DNA from: Limnoperna fortunei
Taxonomy: Eukaryota; Mollusca; Bivalvia; Mytilida; Modiolidae
Reading direction: 5' to 3'
DNA: 64,000 nt
NCBI GenBank assembly: GCA_944474755.1
Contig: OX104125.1
Span: 50,145,346-50,209,345, forward strand
Shown here: positions 11,770 to 21,739 of the stretch, piece by piece
Position numbering within the stretch: position 1 is the stretch's first letter
Layout: the number at the start of each line of letters is the position of its first letter
Made by a program: the position numbers and the translations under genes
Notes under the pieces: model-generated
Seen by the model: only the letters and a program-made list of their open reading frames with translations
What the model was told of the DNA's origin: nothing
The model's database searches: none

Positions 11770-12604
11770 CAGTCGAACCCCGTTGTATCGAACTTGGTTG
11801 ACTGGATACCTAGGTTATGTCGAAATAATTTTTAATTCCCGACATTTTTCCCACATCAACAATGCATTTCTTTCTCAGATGTGTCGATCTCAGTTGTTTC
11901 GGTTATTTCGCTTAACTCGATGGATTTTTGCAGTCCAGACAATATTAATTGGTGAAATTTTAACCTCGTTGTCTCGAAGTTAATTTTGCTCTCGATATCG
12001 TTGTCAAAACTAACAATTTCACTTGTATTTTGAAATCTCACGGCAGTAGGTTGCCGCAGCAAAGAAGACGGCAGGCAACTGCCGAAACTAGTCAAACAAA
12101 ATAAACATCGACTGTTGCATCCTACGAAGTGTTGTTGTCAATTCTTTAATAATAAAATGATATTTTGATCTGATCAATGATGTATGTGGTCGAGTTTCGT
12201 TTCACTAAAGACATTCTGTTATCTTTGTTGACTTGTGTCTTGTCAATTAGTTAAAAAACAATTTGTATTGTTTCTTTAGTTCTAGCGAACTTTAAGTTGA
12301 TGTTTTCTTGGAATGTTTTTCCATAATTTTGTAATAAAGTTTATAAAATATGATTACACTATTTATTAATAATTGTCAATTTATGTGAATGGCTAAAATA
12401 CTTCATATATTGCACGCTACAAATACCGCGACAAACAAGCGATGCCGAAGTTGGAAACCAATGTACATGAAATAAATACCGTTAGATTTGTTAAAAATCA
12501 CATAATGAAAATGAGGTCACACCCTAAACTCGGTTGACTCGAACTTAGGATAACTCAATATATTTTTACGGTCCCGCAAACTTGGACTTATTGAGGTTTG
12601 ACTG
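11770..12604 (+). mobile_element. pogo/Tigger-like non-autonomous DNA transposon
   Basis: The left end CAGTCGAACCCC and the right end (reverse complement CAGTCAAACCTC) are imperfect terminal inverted repeats of the pogo/Tigger type. A TA dinucleotide flanks both sides (11768-11769 and 12605-12606), the target duplication expected for Tc1/mariner-pogo elements. The 835-bp interior has no transposase frame, so the copy is non-autonomous. Internal blocks (TCAAAACTAACAATTT, AAAGACATTCTGTTAT) recur in a degraded copy at 55050-55540. It lies in the Ig1-Ig2 intron. Confidence 0.7.
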
Positions 12605-12639
12605 TAATTTAATTATACAAAATTACAATCTAGTAGACA

Positions 12640-13800
12640 TTTGTATTCGTACAGAAGATTTTTACACATTTCACATTATCAACAAGTGTACTGTGGACAC
12701 AGAAAAATGACTTGCTTGAACTCGCATCCATAGTGGAAAACAAGTGTGGACACAGAAAAAGGCCTCGAAGGCATTCCACATCAGTAATGAAATAATTATG
12801 ACATTAGCAACATGTAAATAACACAATTGTCATCATTTAAAATATACAATGCATGTTTAAAGAGAAACTGACCTAATCTCAAAACTGTAATGTGATCACT
12901 AGACCATGAAATTTAGGTCAGTCAGTTGCCAACTACCAGACAGTCACGTACTGTTCATAAGCAACCTATATACCAAATATTGTCATCCATGGTTACATAG
13001 GAACTACCCTAATTCATAAACTTCAATGTAGTCACCAGATCGTCAAGTGACAGATGACTGACTGGCAAGTACTCATCATAAGCTACCAATGGACCAAATT
13101 TGATGGACCTTGGGCTTAAGCCAAAATTATCACTAGACAAAGTCGATCTAGTGATCACTTAACCCTGCTAATGTAAAAAATTTCTAACGTGTTTTTTTGT
13201 GGAGTGCAACTTGAAATTTGACAGATTTCCCACTAAATCGATAGGCTACTTACCAACCTGATATATAAACAATGTCCCTAAGTTTCATTTAAATTGGATG
13301 CAAACTTTGAATTATTGTCCGGAAATATCTTTTTTGCAAAAATGTCTACATTTTCCGTGGACTGAGACGTTGAAATTTGACTGATTTCCCCTCGACCTGA
13401 TATGCAACAATGTCCCAAAGTTTCATTTAAATCTGATGCAAATCTTTTGAATAATCATCTGGACACCAAATGAGGACGATCGAACGGACGCCTGGACAGA
13501 TGGACAGACATGAGGACCACTATCAACCCCCAACTCTGTCGAGCGGGGGAACAATGATGAATTCACACTGTCTCGTTAAATTTCACCCTATACGACGAAA
13601 GTTCCTTTACCTGTGTTTGCGGATATTATTTGGTCGTGTTGAAATATAATGGAATATCTATCAGGTAACATTAAGCCACTGGATCATGACCATTAAAATG
13701 AGTTGATGGACAGGTGTGCTACTTACAAGTACTCATCATTAGCTACCACTTAAACAAAACTGATGGACCTATACCTTAGTCATACCCAGATATCAAGCAA
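12640..13800 (+). repeat. Degraded copies of families Y and V
   Basis: The stretch 12640-13110 matches the family Y element at 25140-25946 (GTGGACACAGAAAAA start, CCTATATACCAAATATTGTC units). The stretch 13128-13552 is a decayed family V copy: it opens with the stem TCACTAGA...TCTAGTGA and ends with CTCTGTCGAGCGGGGG after GGAC-like repeats. A further Y piece follows at about 13670-13800. All are intronic in the HEPN-Ig gene. Confidence 0.6.
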
Positions 13801-14070
13801 AATGTCAATTATTCACATCACAGCTGGAAACCCATATGATTAATGTCTCACCTTCAACCCTGTAACAGTTTAACAAAAGAAAAGTAATTCTTCATGTTTT
13901 TCGTAAGACACTGTTCATACAAAGTGTGATTAAAATTGGTTCATGCAGAGAAGATTAAAATGTAAATGGACATGGATGACAGAAGAAGTGTGATGGTACC
14001 TGACATTCCATTTTGTCAGAAATGTCAAGATAGGGAGTGCTTTAACAATAGTAAACTCAATAAATTTTAC

Positions 14071-14331
14071 CATCAATGTCAAGTCTTGCACTTCTTTCAG
14101 AACCTTCAAATTTCGCAGTATAAATTCCTCGATCCATTTCAAAGTCTGCATTTCTTACAACAAGTGTGTGCATTAGAGCAGATGTTTCAACAATAAATTT
14201 GTCAGAAACCTCTACTTTATTGTAATCTTTAAACCATTCAACAATAATGTTGTGTTCTCTGGTCCACAATTCCAATCTGGCATCACAGCCTTCAACTACT
14301 CTGATATCCCCAAGGTCCTTGGTGAGGCATT
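14071..14331 (-). CDS. Ig-like domain exon 1 of the HEPN-Ig gene
   Basis: This 261-nt exon has acceptor TTTTTTGCAG and donor GATG|GTAAAA and is phase 1-1. It is the first Ig-like domain after the HEPN module. The sequence runs ECLTKDLGDIRVVEGCDARL, with cysteine just before strand B, then the core tryptophan in VEWFKDYNK, and the strand E-F region HTLVVRNADFEMDRGIYTAKF, where the Tyr motif reads GIYTAKF. The usual strand-F cysteine is absent, so no canonical disulfide is expected. That fits intracellular I-set domains of the titin/obscurin kind. It may bind a partner protein. The first codon is split with the microexon at 17225-17261. Confidence 0.83.
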
Positions 14332-14599
14332 CTGCAAAAAAATTAATAAAGGTCAAGTTTCAACGGATCATATAAATAAAGATCATTTCAACCCCTTGAT
14401 TGCCACAGGGATCAATTATAAGTCATGTTCAGTTATTATGCAAGTAATTATTGTTTATTCGGAAGATAGTCAAGTGCTTTACACCAATCAGATAACTTTA
14501 AATTGCAGTTCTTATTTATTACGATCATGATAAACTGTTCTATGTAAGGGATTAAGAGAAAAAAATACATAACACAGAGAAGTTTGATTGTCTATATTG

Positions 14600-15375
14600 A
14601 ATCAAAAGAATAATTCTAATATGACGTCATTCAAACGCTTTGGAAACACACCTCTATTTAAATATTCAACAAAATACGGCTGTTCCAGCCATTTCAAAAA
14701 CCCCCGTGTGTTGATGTTTTTGCTTTAAAATTTATTTTATTTTGTACCTTTGTAAGAAAATCCAATAGATAACATGTTTTCACGATAACAAGTCCATTTT
14801 CTATTCTATGCCTTTATTGTTTACATGTTACAAGTCTTCCTTGACTTTAGCTACGTTGTGTTTTCAAGGGATGTTGCATTGTTTGCAATGACGTTCAATG
14901 CAAACCGCGAGACTTTTCCCGCCCCCACCACAAACGAATTTACCGTTACGTATCAAAATGAAACGCAACCGAATTTCAAAATGTTGATTAATTGTGGAAA
15001 ATAACTGTCGATTTAAATTTGCACCATTGTGGATCTAAAACAGGAGCATAAGATCGACCAAATGCGGTAAGCGGTTTTCATTTCTCACGCAAACACAGCA
15101 ACACATTAACAGTCCCAGACCACCACATGGCGACTGATGTAATGAAGCATTTAATTTTGTCGTTCTTTGTTTTGATTGTTAAATTTTATTGTAAATGTTA
15201 ATAAATATGTTTGTTTGTTTTTAATTTATATTTCTTCCTTTTTTCTACTAAGTTTTACACGAGAAATATAATAATTTCGAAACAAGGGAGGTTCTCGGAA
15301 ATAGGAACAGCCAAAATAAACCTTTACCTAGGTAGTCGCAAAATGTAAAATTTCTGTATTTTCATATCAGAATCG
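14600..15375 (+). repeat. Dispersed repeat, related to 30070-30830
   Basis: Blocks recur in the same order in the two places: AATATGACGTC with CTTTGG, TCGTTCTTTGTT, GATTGTTAAAT, CACGAGAAA, TCTCGGAAAT and AATAAACCTTTACCTA. The 30-kb copy is interrupted by another element at 30237-30728, whereas this copy shows the uninterrupted junction. Extra sequence at about 14650-15150 is specific to this copy. I see no coding sequence. Confidence 0.6.
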
Positions 15376-15379
15376 AAAA

Positions 15380-15534
15380 AATTCATGGCTGCCCCAATTT
15401 TATGGATTATTTAAATATGGGTAAGCATTATATTCATGATATTTTACCATTCGCTAACGCTCATGGCAAAATATTCATGAATATAATGCCTACCCATATT
15501 TAAATAATCCATTAAATTGGGGCAGCCATGAATT
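15380..15534. mobile_element. Foldback element with ~70-bp arms
   Basis: The left arm starts AATTCATGGCTGCCCCAATT and the right arm ends with its reverse complement. The arms are about 70 bp, more than 90% matched by eye, around a loop of about 14 nt. This is a near-perfect hairpin. Related but decayed sequence occurs at 30825-30945 and 33125-33195. Confidence 0.8.
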
Positions 15535-15917
15535 ATTTCTTAAACAAATTACAACCTTCCCTAGGCCTGGACAATAAGAAAGATAACTGTATTGTATTTG
15601 AAGATCTGCCGGAATCAATTGGTGATTTGATGGTCGGAAATTGAGTTTACTTGCGACATGTAAGCAGAGCCAGTAAACGAATATTTCCTACCATCAAACT
15701 GCCAAATGATGCTAGCAAATCTTCAAATACAATACAGTTATCTCCATTCTAATGCTATACCACAAATAAACCGACTTTGAGAGCCTTATCGCGTTTATCA
15801 ATACTGATATTGACAGTAATTCAGCACTACCAGAATATTAATCGATTTGTTATTTTAAAACTTTACTATTAATTTAGTATAACTATAATAATATTAATCA
15901 TTCTTGCACATGGGAAA

Positions 15918-16700
15918 GTGTTAAAAAAACAAATTGAAAATGTTAAATATTTACAAAAACATGTGTACAAAAAACAAAATGGTGGTCATACTTTGGGCAA
16001 ATCGGCCTCTCTATCATTGGTTAAAGAGAAAAAAATCAATAAAAACTTTAGAAAAAAAACGTTCAAACTTGGTAGAGGACAACTGACAGATGATGTGTAC
16101 AATGTTTTAAAGCAGTACTTTCAATTGTTTCAGCGCAGAGGATTTTTAAAAATCAATTAAAACCGACTAAAAACAACAGTTCAAGGGGAATAACTCTTAA
16201 ATGGTTAATCAGACAATCTTGAACCATAGCCATTTTTGTAGCTCTCATAGAGCAGAACAATTAAACAATGCTAACTTTTTCTCCAGTTCTAATAATTTTC
16301 ATAATTTTGAGGCAAAAATCATCAATTTCTACAATTTAAGGGCAATAACTCCTGTAAGTAGTCGTCATACAACTTTGACCCAATAGAGTGTTTTGTAGAG
16401 CATTTGATGCTGAAGAAGGAAAGTCTTTCGGTTTTCCTGTATCTGTTATACTTTTTGAACTATCAGCTAAAAACTGTATTGTGACCCCTCTGTTCTATTT
16501 TTTAGACATGGTGGCCATGTTGGTTGGTCCGAGGCCATGATTTGTGCAAACTTGGTAGAGGACATTTTACTGATGATGTTTGCAAAGGTTCAAAGCAATC
16601 CCTTCATTGGTTTTGGAGGAGATTTTTAAAGAAAAGTTATAAACGACGACGACAGACGCCAATTCATGGCAATAGCTCACCTGATCCTTCCCATGGACAT
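15918..16700 (+). repeat. Family T repeat, two ~480-bp units
   Basis: The landmark AACTTGGTAGAGGACA recurs at about 16069 and 16546, with matching flanks (AGGGCAATAACTCCT, TTTTCCTGTATCTGTTA). It ends CGACGACGACAGACGCC...GGCAATAGCTCACCTGA, the end seen at 28600-28676 and inverted at 45893. This family resembles intergenic repeats I associate with bivalves. Short open frames inside it are not genes. Confidence 0.65.
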
Positions 16701-17224
16701 AATACAAGTCAAATATGAAAACACAATCTTATAATTAAAAGTATCATCTGTTGCAAAACTGTACAGTACAATAAATGTTCCTTATTATAAGTACAAAAGT
16801 TGATTGAATTATAAATGAAGCAGAAGTAAAATTAACATCATTATCTGAAATATAGCCTATTGCAAATATTAAAGATTGATGTATTGAATATAACTTTCAA
16901 AATATTATTTTATATGTGTTTATATCTCTGCAATAATCCTGTCAACCTTTATACCCACAACACTGAATGTTTTCAATTTACAGGTTTATATATCAAACCA
17001 AAAAACCCATTTACTATCAGTCAAACTCAAACTCTGATAAAGTTCAGATCTGCTCCGGAGATGCTCTACTTTATGTACAGGCTTTCAACTGGTTTCTGCT
17101 GTGTACACAATACACATGAAGTAAACGAGATTAAATATAAAGGCTGAAACCAACTACAGTTATGTGATGTGGGAACGTTAGTACTGCTTACTTCTGTATC
17201 TAGCTAGTGTTTAATTAAACATAC

Positions 17225-17261
17225 CTGGTACTGTTTTTTCTGGTAAAAGTCTTTTTATTGT
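17225..17261 (-). CDS. 37-nt linker microexon of the HEPN-Ig gene
   Basis: On the minus strand a TTTTTTCAG acceptor precedes 37 nt that end CCAG|GTATGT, a near-perfect donor. The HEPN exon ends in phase 0 and the Ig1 exon needs one base of a split codon. Exactly 12 codons plus one base restores the frame, giving TIKRLLPEKTVP followed by the split E of ECLTKD. The phase match plus two strong splice sites make it very likely real, although it is far too short for ordinary gene finders. It probably acts as a hinge between the HEPN and Ig modules. RNA reads across the junctions would settle it. Confidence 0.75.
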
Positions 17262-17280
17262 CTGAAAAAACAAATTCATC

Positions 17281-17375
17281 GCAAAGTTTCAAAACAACCC
17301 ATTCAGTGGTTTTGGAGAAGTTTTTTTTAAGAAAAGTTAACAGCGATGTCAGACGCTAAATGATGTCTCTATCCA
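17281..17375 (+). repeat. Family T fragment
   Basis: CAAAGTTTCAAAACAACCCA, TTCAGTGGTTTTGGAG and AAGAAAAGTTAAC match the 3' part of family T (compare 28550-28610). It is truncated. It lies beside the microexon in the same intron region. Confidence 0.5.
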
Positions 17376-18013
17376 CATACTAGTATGGTTAATATAATTT
17401 AGAGGTCAACAGCCATTAGTTGTTCATATAAATGTTTCTGACTTGTTACTAGCATTTTATAATGCAGTGGGTGATGAAAATTTTTTTTAAAAGATCCATC
17501 TCGTCTAAATGTTCATACAAGATGAAGAACAATTAAAAGTCTTGGTGACTGACAGACTTAAGAAGTTTATTTAGAAATAATTCACTGTTATGAAAAGAAT
17601 TTCCACTGAAATGAAATATTTGTTATTATGATGTATAAAACAGTCATTATGAGATGTATACATCAATATCAAAATGGCTGAAGTGAGAGGGAAACATATT
17701 ATATCTGTTTGTTGCTTTATTGATCAGACATACATTGACACACATAAAAACATTGAGTGATGAAAATTAATATGCCATAATCATGATACATGTGATAATA
17801 GACTGCATTTAAAGGTCAATTATATAAAGTTTGTATCATGATGGTGAGAATTAATTTTTTTGTTCATCCAAAAATGGCAGATTGAAATTCAAAATGGCCC
17901 ATTGATTATATTTTTAAGGGGCCATGGGCCCATTTTGAAAAAAAATGGGTCAAGATCACTGGGTTGACATAATAACATGAATAACAATCCAAGCAATAAT
18001 TTCAACAAGTTTA

Positions 18014-18090
18014 ATAAGCTACAATATTGTAGCTCTTCTATAACGCTTAGATAAAAAAAATCAAAGGAGCTACATTATTGTGGCTACAAG
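18014..18090. repeat. Small inverted repeat related to the 26-kb MITE
   Basis: AGCTACAATATTGTAGCTC at the left and GGAGCTACATTATTGTGGCTA at the right are imperfect inverted copies. They resemble the termini of the element at 26174-26804. This may be an internally deleted derivative of that family. Confidence 0.5.
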
Positions 18091-18168
18091 TTCACCATGC
18101 AACCAAAGAATGCCAAAGTGTTAGAAGAATTCAGTGATCTGCAATCATACTCCAACAGCCTATCTGGG

Positions 18169-18550
18169 CAATCTAATTAAAATTAAATCTTTCACAAGCT
18201 CCCCCTTTTTGTGATATGTCGCTGTGAAGATCTAACAACATCCCATTACAGGTCATCTCAGGTTGAACTTCAGTTTTGACCAATCAAAAACTGTGTTCCA
18301 CAACCTTTAATGTTGGGGAATCCTCTGTCATTATTCGGAATTATTGTACCTTTTTCATCAGTAAACCCAAAGTTAAGTTAAGAGCTTAAGTTTGATTGGT
18401 TAATTTTTTGGGGATACCCAAATTTTCAATTGGATTATATTTATATCAAAAGTTCAATCTGAGATGACCTGTAATGGGATGTTGTTAGATCTTCACAACG
18501 ACAATAACAAAAAGGGGAAGCTTGTGAAAGATTTAATTTTAATTAGATTG
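18169..18550. mobile_element. Long-TIR MITE with 10-bp target duplication
   Basis: The element starts CAATCTAATTAAAATT and ends with the exact reverse complement. The inverted repeats continue about 100 bp inward, covering blocks such as GATCTAACAACATCCCATTA and AGGTCATCTCAG, with few mismatches. The direct repeat CCTATCTGGG flanks it at 18159-18168 and 18551-18560. Long TIRs with a 9-11 bp duplication are typical of Mutator-like or foldback MITEs; the class is inferred. It sits in the intron next to the HEPN exon. Confidence 0.85.
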
Positions 18551-18940
18551 CCTATCTGGGACATGTGGGAAGAGAATTACTATAAATAGACTTTATTTTA
18601 TTGGAATGTTGTCTCATTAGATCGTTATACAAATTCTGAGTCAAATGTTCCAGTATCCTAATCTTGTTTATTATGATTTCAACAAATCTTTAAAAAAGGC
18701 TGTGCCATTCTATCACCACTGAAAAATGTGCAGTGTTGTGGACAACCATGCCTCACTTCACATCACATATCATCACAATTAGAACATGTTTTTTCCTTTA
18801 TCATGTTTATCAAATTCATCTAAATCTTTGTTTATAGATGCAATGGAATGATAATAACATTAAACGCTCACAAGATTACAATTCCAGTGAGAAAAAAGGA
18901 GAGTTAAATGTAATGTAATCTAAAATACACAAAAGCATAC

Positions 18941-19615
18941 CTGCATCATATCAGCATTTCCCAACAAAGTTGTTTGATACAGTCTGAGGATTGTGTCATC
19001 TAAAGGACGTACTGCAGCATCACTCAACTTCTGTTTAAATTCAGATTCTCTCCCCTGTGCCTTTGCTAGTACCATAATAAATTTTTCTATCTGTGTCTTG
19101 TTTATATGGTAATCATGATCTGATATCTTTCCTTTAGTAGCATGTCCATACGACTCGTTCCTAAACCTTATCAACTCATCAACTGCCAGGCGTTCTGCAG
19201 ATCCAACAGGAATAACGGTTGTAAAATTTAGCAAGAGACATTTTGTTAGTGTCAGGTCTAACTTGTTATAATCTATATTGGGGTTGGCAGGAAAACAACC
19301 ATGCTGGGTCTGACTGTTCAGGCAATGTCCTGGTAACTTGGCTGATGTGTCTAGCAGGATGTCCAGTTGAGCAGGATAGAGGATTCTATTATTATGTCGG
19401 AAGACTGGTACCCTGCTTCCTGATGGACACATACAGCATGGCCGGTTGTTATAGCACAAGTGATATATCTCATGTTGTTTTGCTTGTATAAATTGTATCA
19501 GAGTGAGTCCTTTTTTTGTCAAGTCATGGTCCAGTAATCCTGCAAAGGCTTCATTAGTGTGATCTACTATCAAAGTTGAGTTACGATAAAAATTCTCTCT
19601 TTCGGTTTGTGTCAT
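18941..19615 (-). CDS. HEPN domain exon (DZIP3-type), first coding exon
   Basis: The exon encodes 225 residues from ATG at 19613-19615 and ends ATGATGCAG|GTATGC in phase 0. The whole exon matches my memory of DZIP3-like HEPN domains. It has a helical N-terminus, then HEIYHLCYN (residues 48-56) followed by a CC-x-C cluster (60-63), LDLTLTKCLLLNF (119-131), and FRNESYGHATKG (151-162). The last contains R152 and H158, the R-X4-6-H motif of HEPN domains, which in nuclease members is catalytic. A charged helical tail follows. DZIP3 itself is an RNA-binding E3 ligase, but no RING is seen here. HEPN activity is not proven by the motif alone. A possible acceptor at 19640 gives a 24-nt 5' leader; A at -3 favours this start. 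Confidence 0.85.
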
Positions 19616-20280
19616 AGTGCTGCACTGCTGTTACCAACTCTGAAACATTTAAAGACACTTTAGTTATCAGTGAAACTAACGTGATCTCAAAAGAAACAAC
19701 AGAGTTATTGTGTGGAAAGGAAATGGTTAAGGTTACTAGTAATACTGAAACCTTAAATTATGCAATGTTGGTAAATTAAGGGATTATTAGTGGAACAGAT
19801 GGAAGCTCCACAAATGTCAAATGATTCCAAACTCTCTACACAAAGTTAAGGACTGGACGGGAATTGTTTCAATGTGACCTTGATCTTTAATGTACATGTA
19901 GTAACTCCAATTTGGTATGATAGAAATAATTGTAAAACCATATTTTAAAACATTAAAATAAACATGATAAAGTAAATGAACAACATTGTTAGAAGGCATT
20001 ACCTCAATTTTAAACAAAGTTCTTTAACATGTTTAACAGCTGCTATTTTCTATATTCAACTTGCGTAAACAACATAAATCTGTAGAGAAGCTTCCAATAA
20101 ATATTGTTGTTTGGTTTCATCTGGTTTTTAGACATTTTCCCATACTAGTAGGTTTCTGAGTTGAATAGTATAAATTGTTTTAGGTTACTAAAACTGATCT
20201 CTGCCCTTCATATGAAAATTGTGTATTAATTTCTATTTGGAACTATGTTGTGATTTTGTTTCTATTACAAAAATACATTT
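19616..20280. other. Upstream of the HEPN-Ig gene; promoter not recognised
   Basis: On the minus strand, AAATGTTTCAG at 19640-19650 is a plausible acceptor, so the first non-coding exon and promoter would lie further upstream. I found no clear TATA box or other promoter motif. There is no other gene in this stretch. Confidence 0.3.
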
Positions 20281-21446
20281 TTAACATTGACTTGTAGTGA
20301 CCTACCTACAATCAAAATATCTAAGGCCTATGTCAAAAGACAACAAAATTATGGCCCAGACAATAATATGGTCCAAAATATTATTACAAATGACCTTGAG
20401 GTCAAAGGTCAAGGTCAAAGGTCAAACATGTCTGGTGCTAACCTAACTACATACCAAATATCTAAGTCCTTGGTTTAAAAACAAAAAAAGTTGGAAATTT
20501 TACCTTGAAGGTCAAAATCAAAGGTCAACCATGTTGGCACATGACACATCGTCTTGGACCTTGGTATAAAATATCTAAGGCCTATGTCAAGAGACAAAAA
20601 AGTTATGGCCCTACAAGACTACGGTAGAAAACATTATAAAAAAAATTACCTTGAGGTAAAGGTCAAGGTCAACCATGTTGGTACACGACGCATCGGCTTG
20701 TAGTGACCTACCTACATACCCAATATCTCAGCCCGATGTCAGAAGACAAAAAAGATATGGCCTGGACAAGACTAGTATGGTCCAAAATATCATAAAAAAT
20801 GAACTTGAGGTCAATGGTCAAGGTCAAAGGTCAACCATGCTGGTATGCGACACATTGGCTTCACTACATACCAAATATAGGCCTATGTCAAAAGATATAA
20901 AAGTTATGGCCCAGACAAGTTTTACTGATAAGAATAGGAATAAGAAGAAGAACTCATGGTAAAACAATATGTCTCCCTTCCATGAAGAGGAGACATTATA
21001 ATATCACTGCAACACCAGCCATCCTGGATTAAGATTATTTTAATATTAAATGCTAAGGAGTGTTTCTATGAATGTTGCCACTTTGTATTTCCAATCAGCA
21101 GCAATTTATAAGACAGTTTCTGAGAAGAAGCTGTTTGTATGTTTTTTTCCTTACAGTCCTATGTTAAGCTATGTTTCTATAATTGAGCTACTGCTCACTC
21201 AGTATACCCCTGCTATTCACATAATTGAATTCAAAAGTCTGTAAACCATGTAAACAGGAAGTAGATATACAATGTAGAACAGACCTGGTTCTGTACTCCC
21301 AATTATAAGACCACATGGTAAGGTCACATTTAAAATTTCCAGTGGTTGTGAAAAGTAGCTGAGCAAAAAAGTTATGTTGTGGACGAAAAGAAGGAGAGAC
21401 AGGGGGGAAACATTATACCCGGCCCCTCTTCTTCAAAGCGGGGTAT
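20280..21446 (+). mobile_element. Family W tandem-repeat element with AGGTCA clusters
   Basis: Diverged units share CCAAATATCTAAGGCCTATGTC, AAAGTTATGGCC and an AGGTCA-rich block ending AACCATG (around 20428, 20528, 20672 and 20834). At 20399-20424 four perfect AGGTCA half-sites form DR1-DR0-DR1. The 3' end at about 21413-21446 has TTATACCCGGCCCC and a closing GCGGGGTATAA, like the hairpin ends of families V and U. Open frames inside are repeat translations, not genes. Confidence 0.6.
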
Positions 21447-21735
21447 AATTATTTAACAAGAATCACTGCATTGAATTTATTTGTGTGTATAAATTTGTAA
21501 TGCACAAAAGTGCATGCATAGTGTTCAACTTTCAATTACATGTAAAACCACACTTGTTCAAATTTATCTTAGAAATATAATCCATTGCATGGAAATATTC
21601 TTGCATTACAAATTTTTTAACAAGGGAAACGTTCACCACTTTAATAATCATTCGTGAATGAAAATGAGTGGCAAAAGTTACGATATGGATTCTCTTGCCC
21701 AGCACATTTTCAGAACTCAAATAATTTGACTATGA
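21447..21735. other. Nothing recognised
   Basis: AT-rich spacer between two tandem-repeat elements. A minus-strand open frame of 62 codons (21532-21720) lacks any motif and is not called. Confidence 0.3.
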
Positions 21736-21739
21736 TACA

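Larger units (their letters stand above)
8708..19639 (-). other. Gene span: HEPN (DZIP3-type) plus three Ig domains
   Basis: Five exons on the minus strand join in frame: 18941-19639 (HEPN; ATG at 19613-19615), 17225-17261 (linker), 14071-14331, 9818-10078 and 8708-8962 (Ig1 to Ig3). All junctions are GT-AG. Exon 1 ends in phase 0, the 37-nt microexon shifts to phase 1, and every Ig exon is phase 1-1. This gives about 496 codons before the next, unidentified exon. No signal peptide is visible at the ATG, so the product is probably cytoplasmic. DZIP3-type HEPN domains are known from the E3 ligase DZIP3 and from many expanded invertebrate genes. Ig domains of this style occur in titin/obscurin-like proteins. 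A role in immunity or RNA handling is inference. Introns hold several mobile elements. The 3' end is unresolved. Confidence 0.75.

Noticed and set aside
13966..14530. Plus-strand frames opposite the first Ig exon
   Set aside because: They overlap the Ig1 exon on the opposite strand; composition and motifs support only the minus-strand reading.
19243..19491. Plus-strand 82-codon frame
   Set aside because: It is antisense to the well-supported HEPN exon and has no motif.
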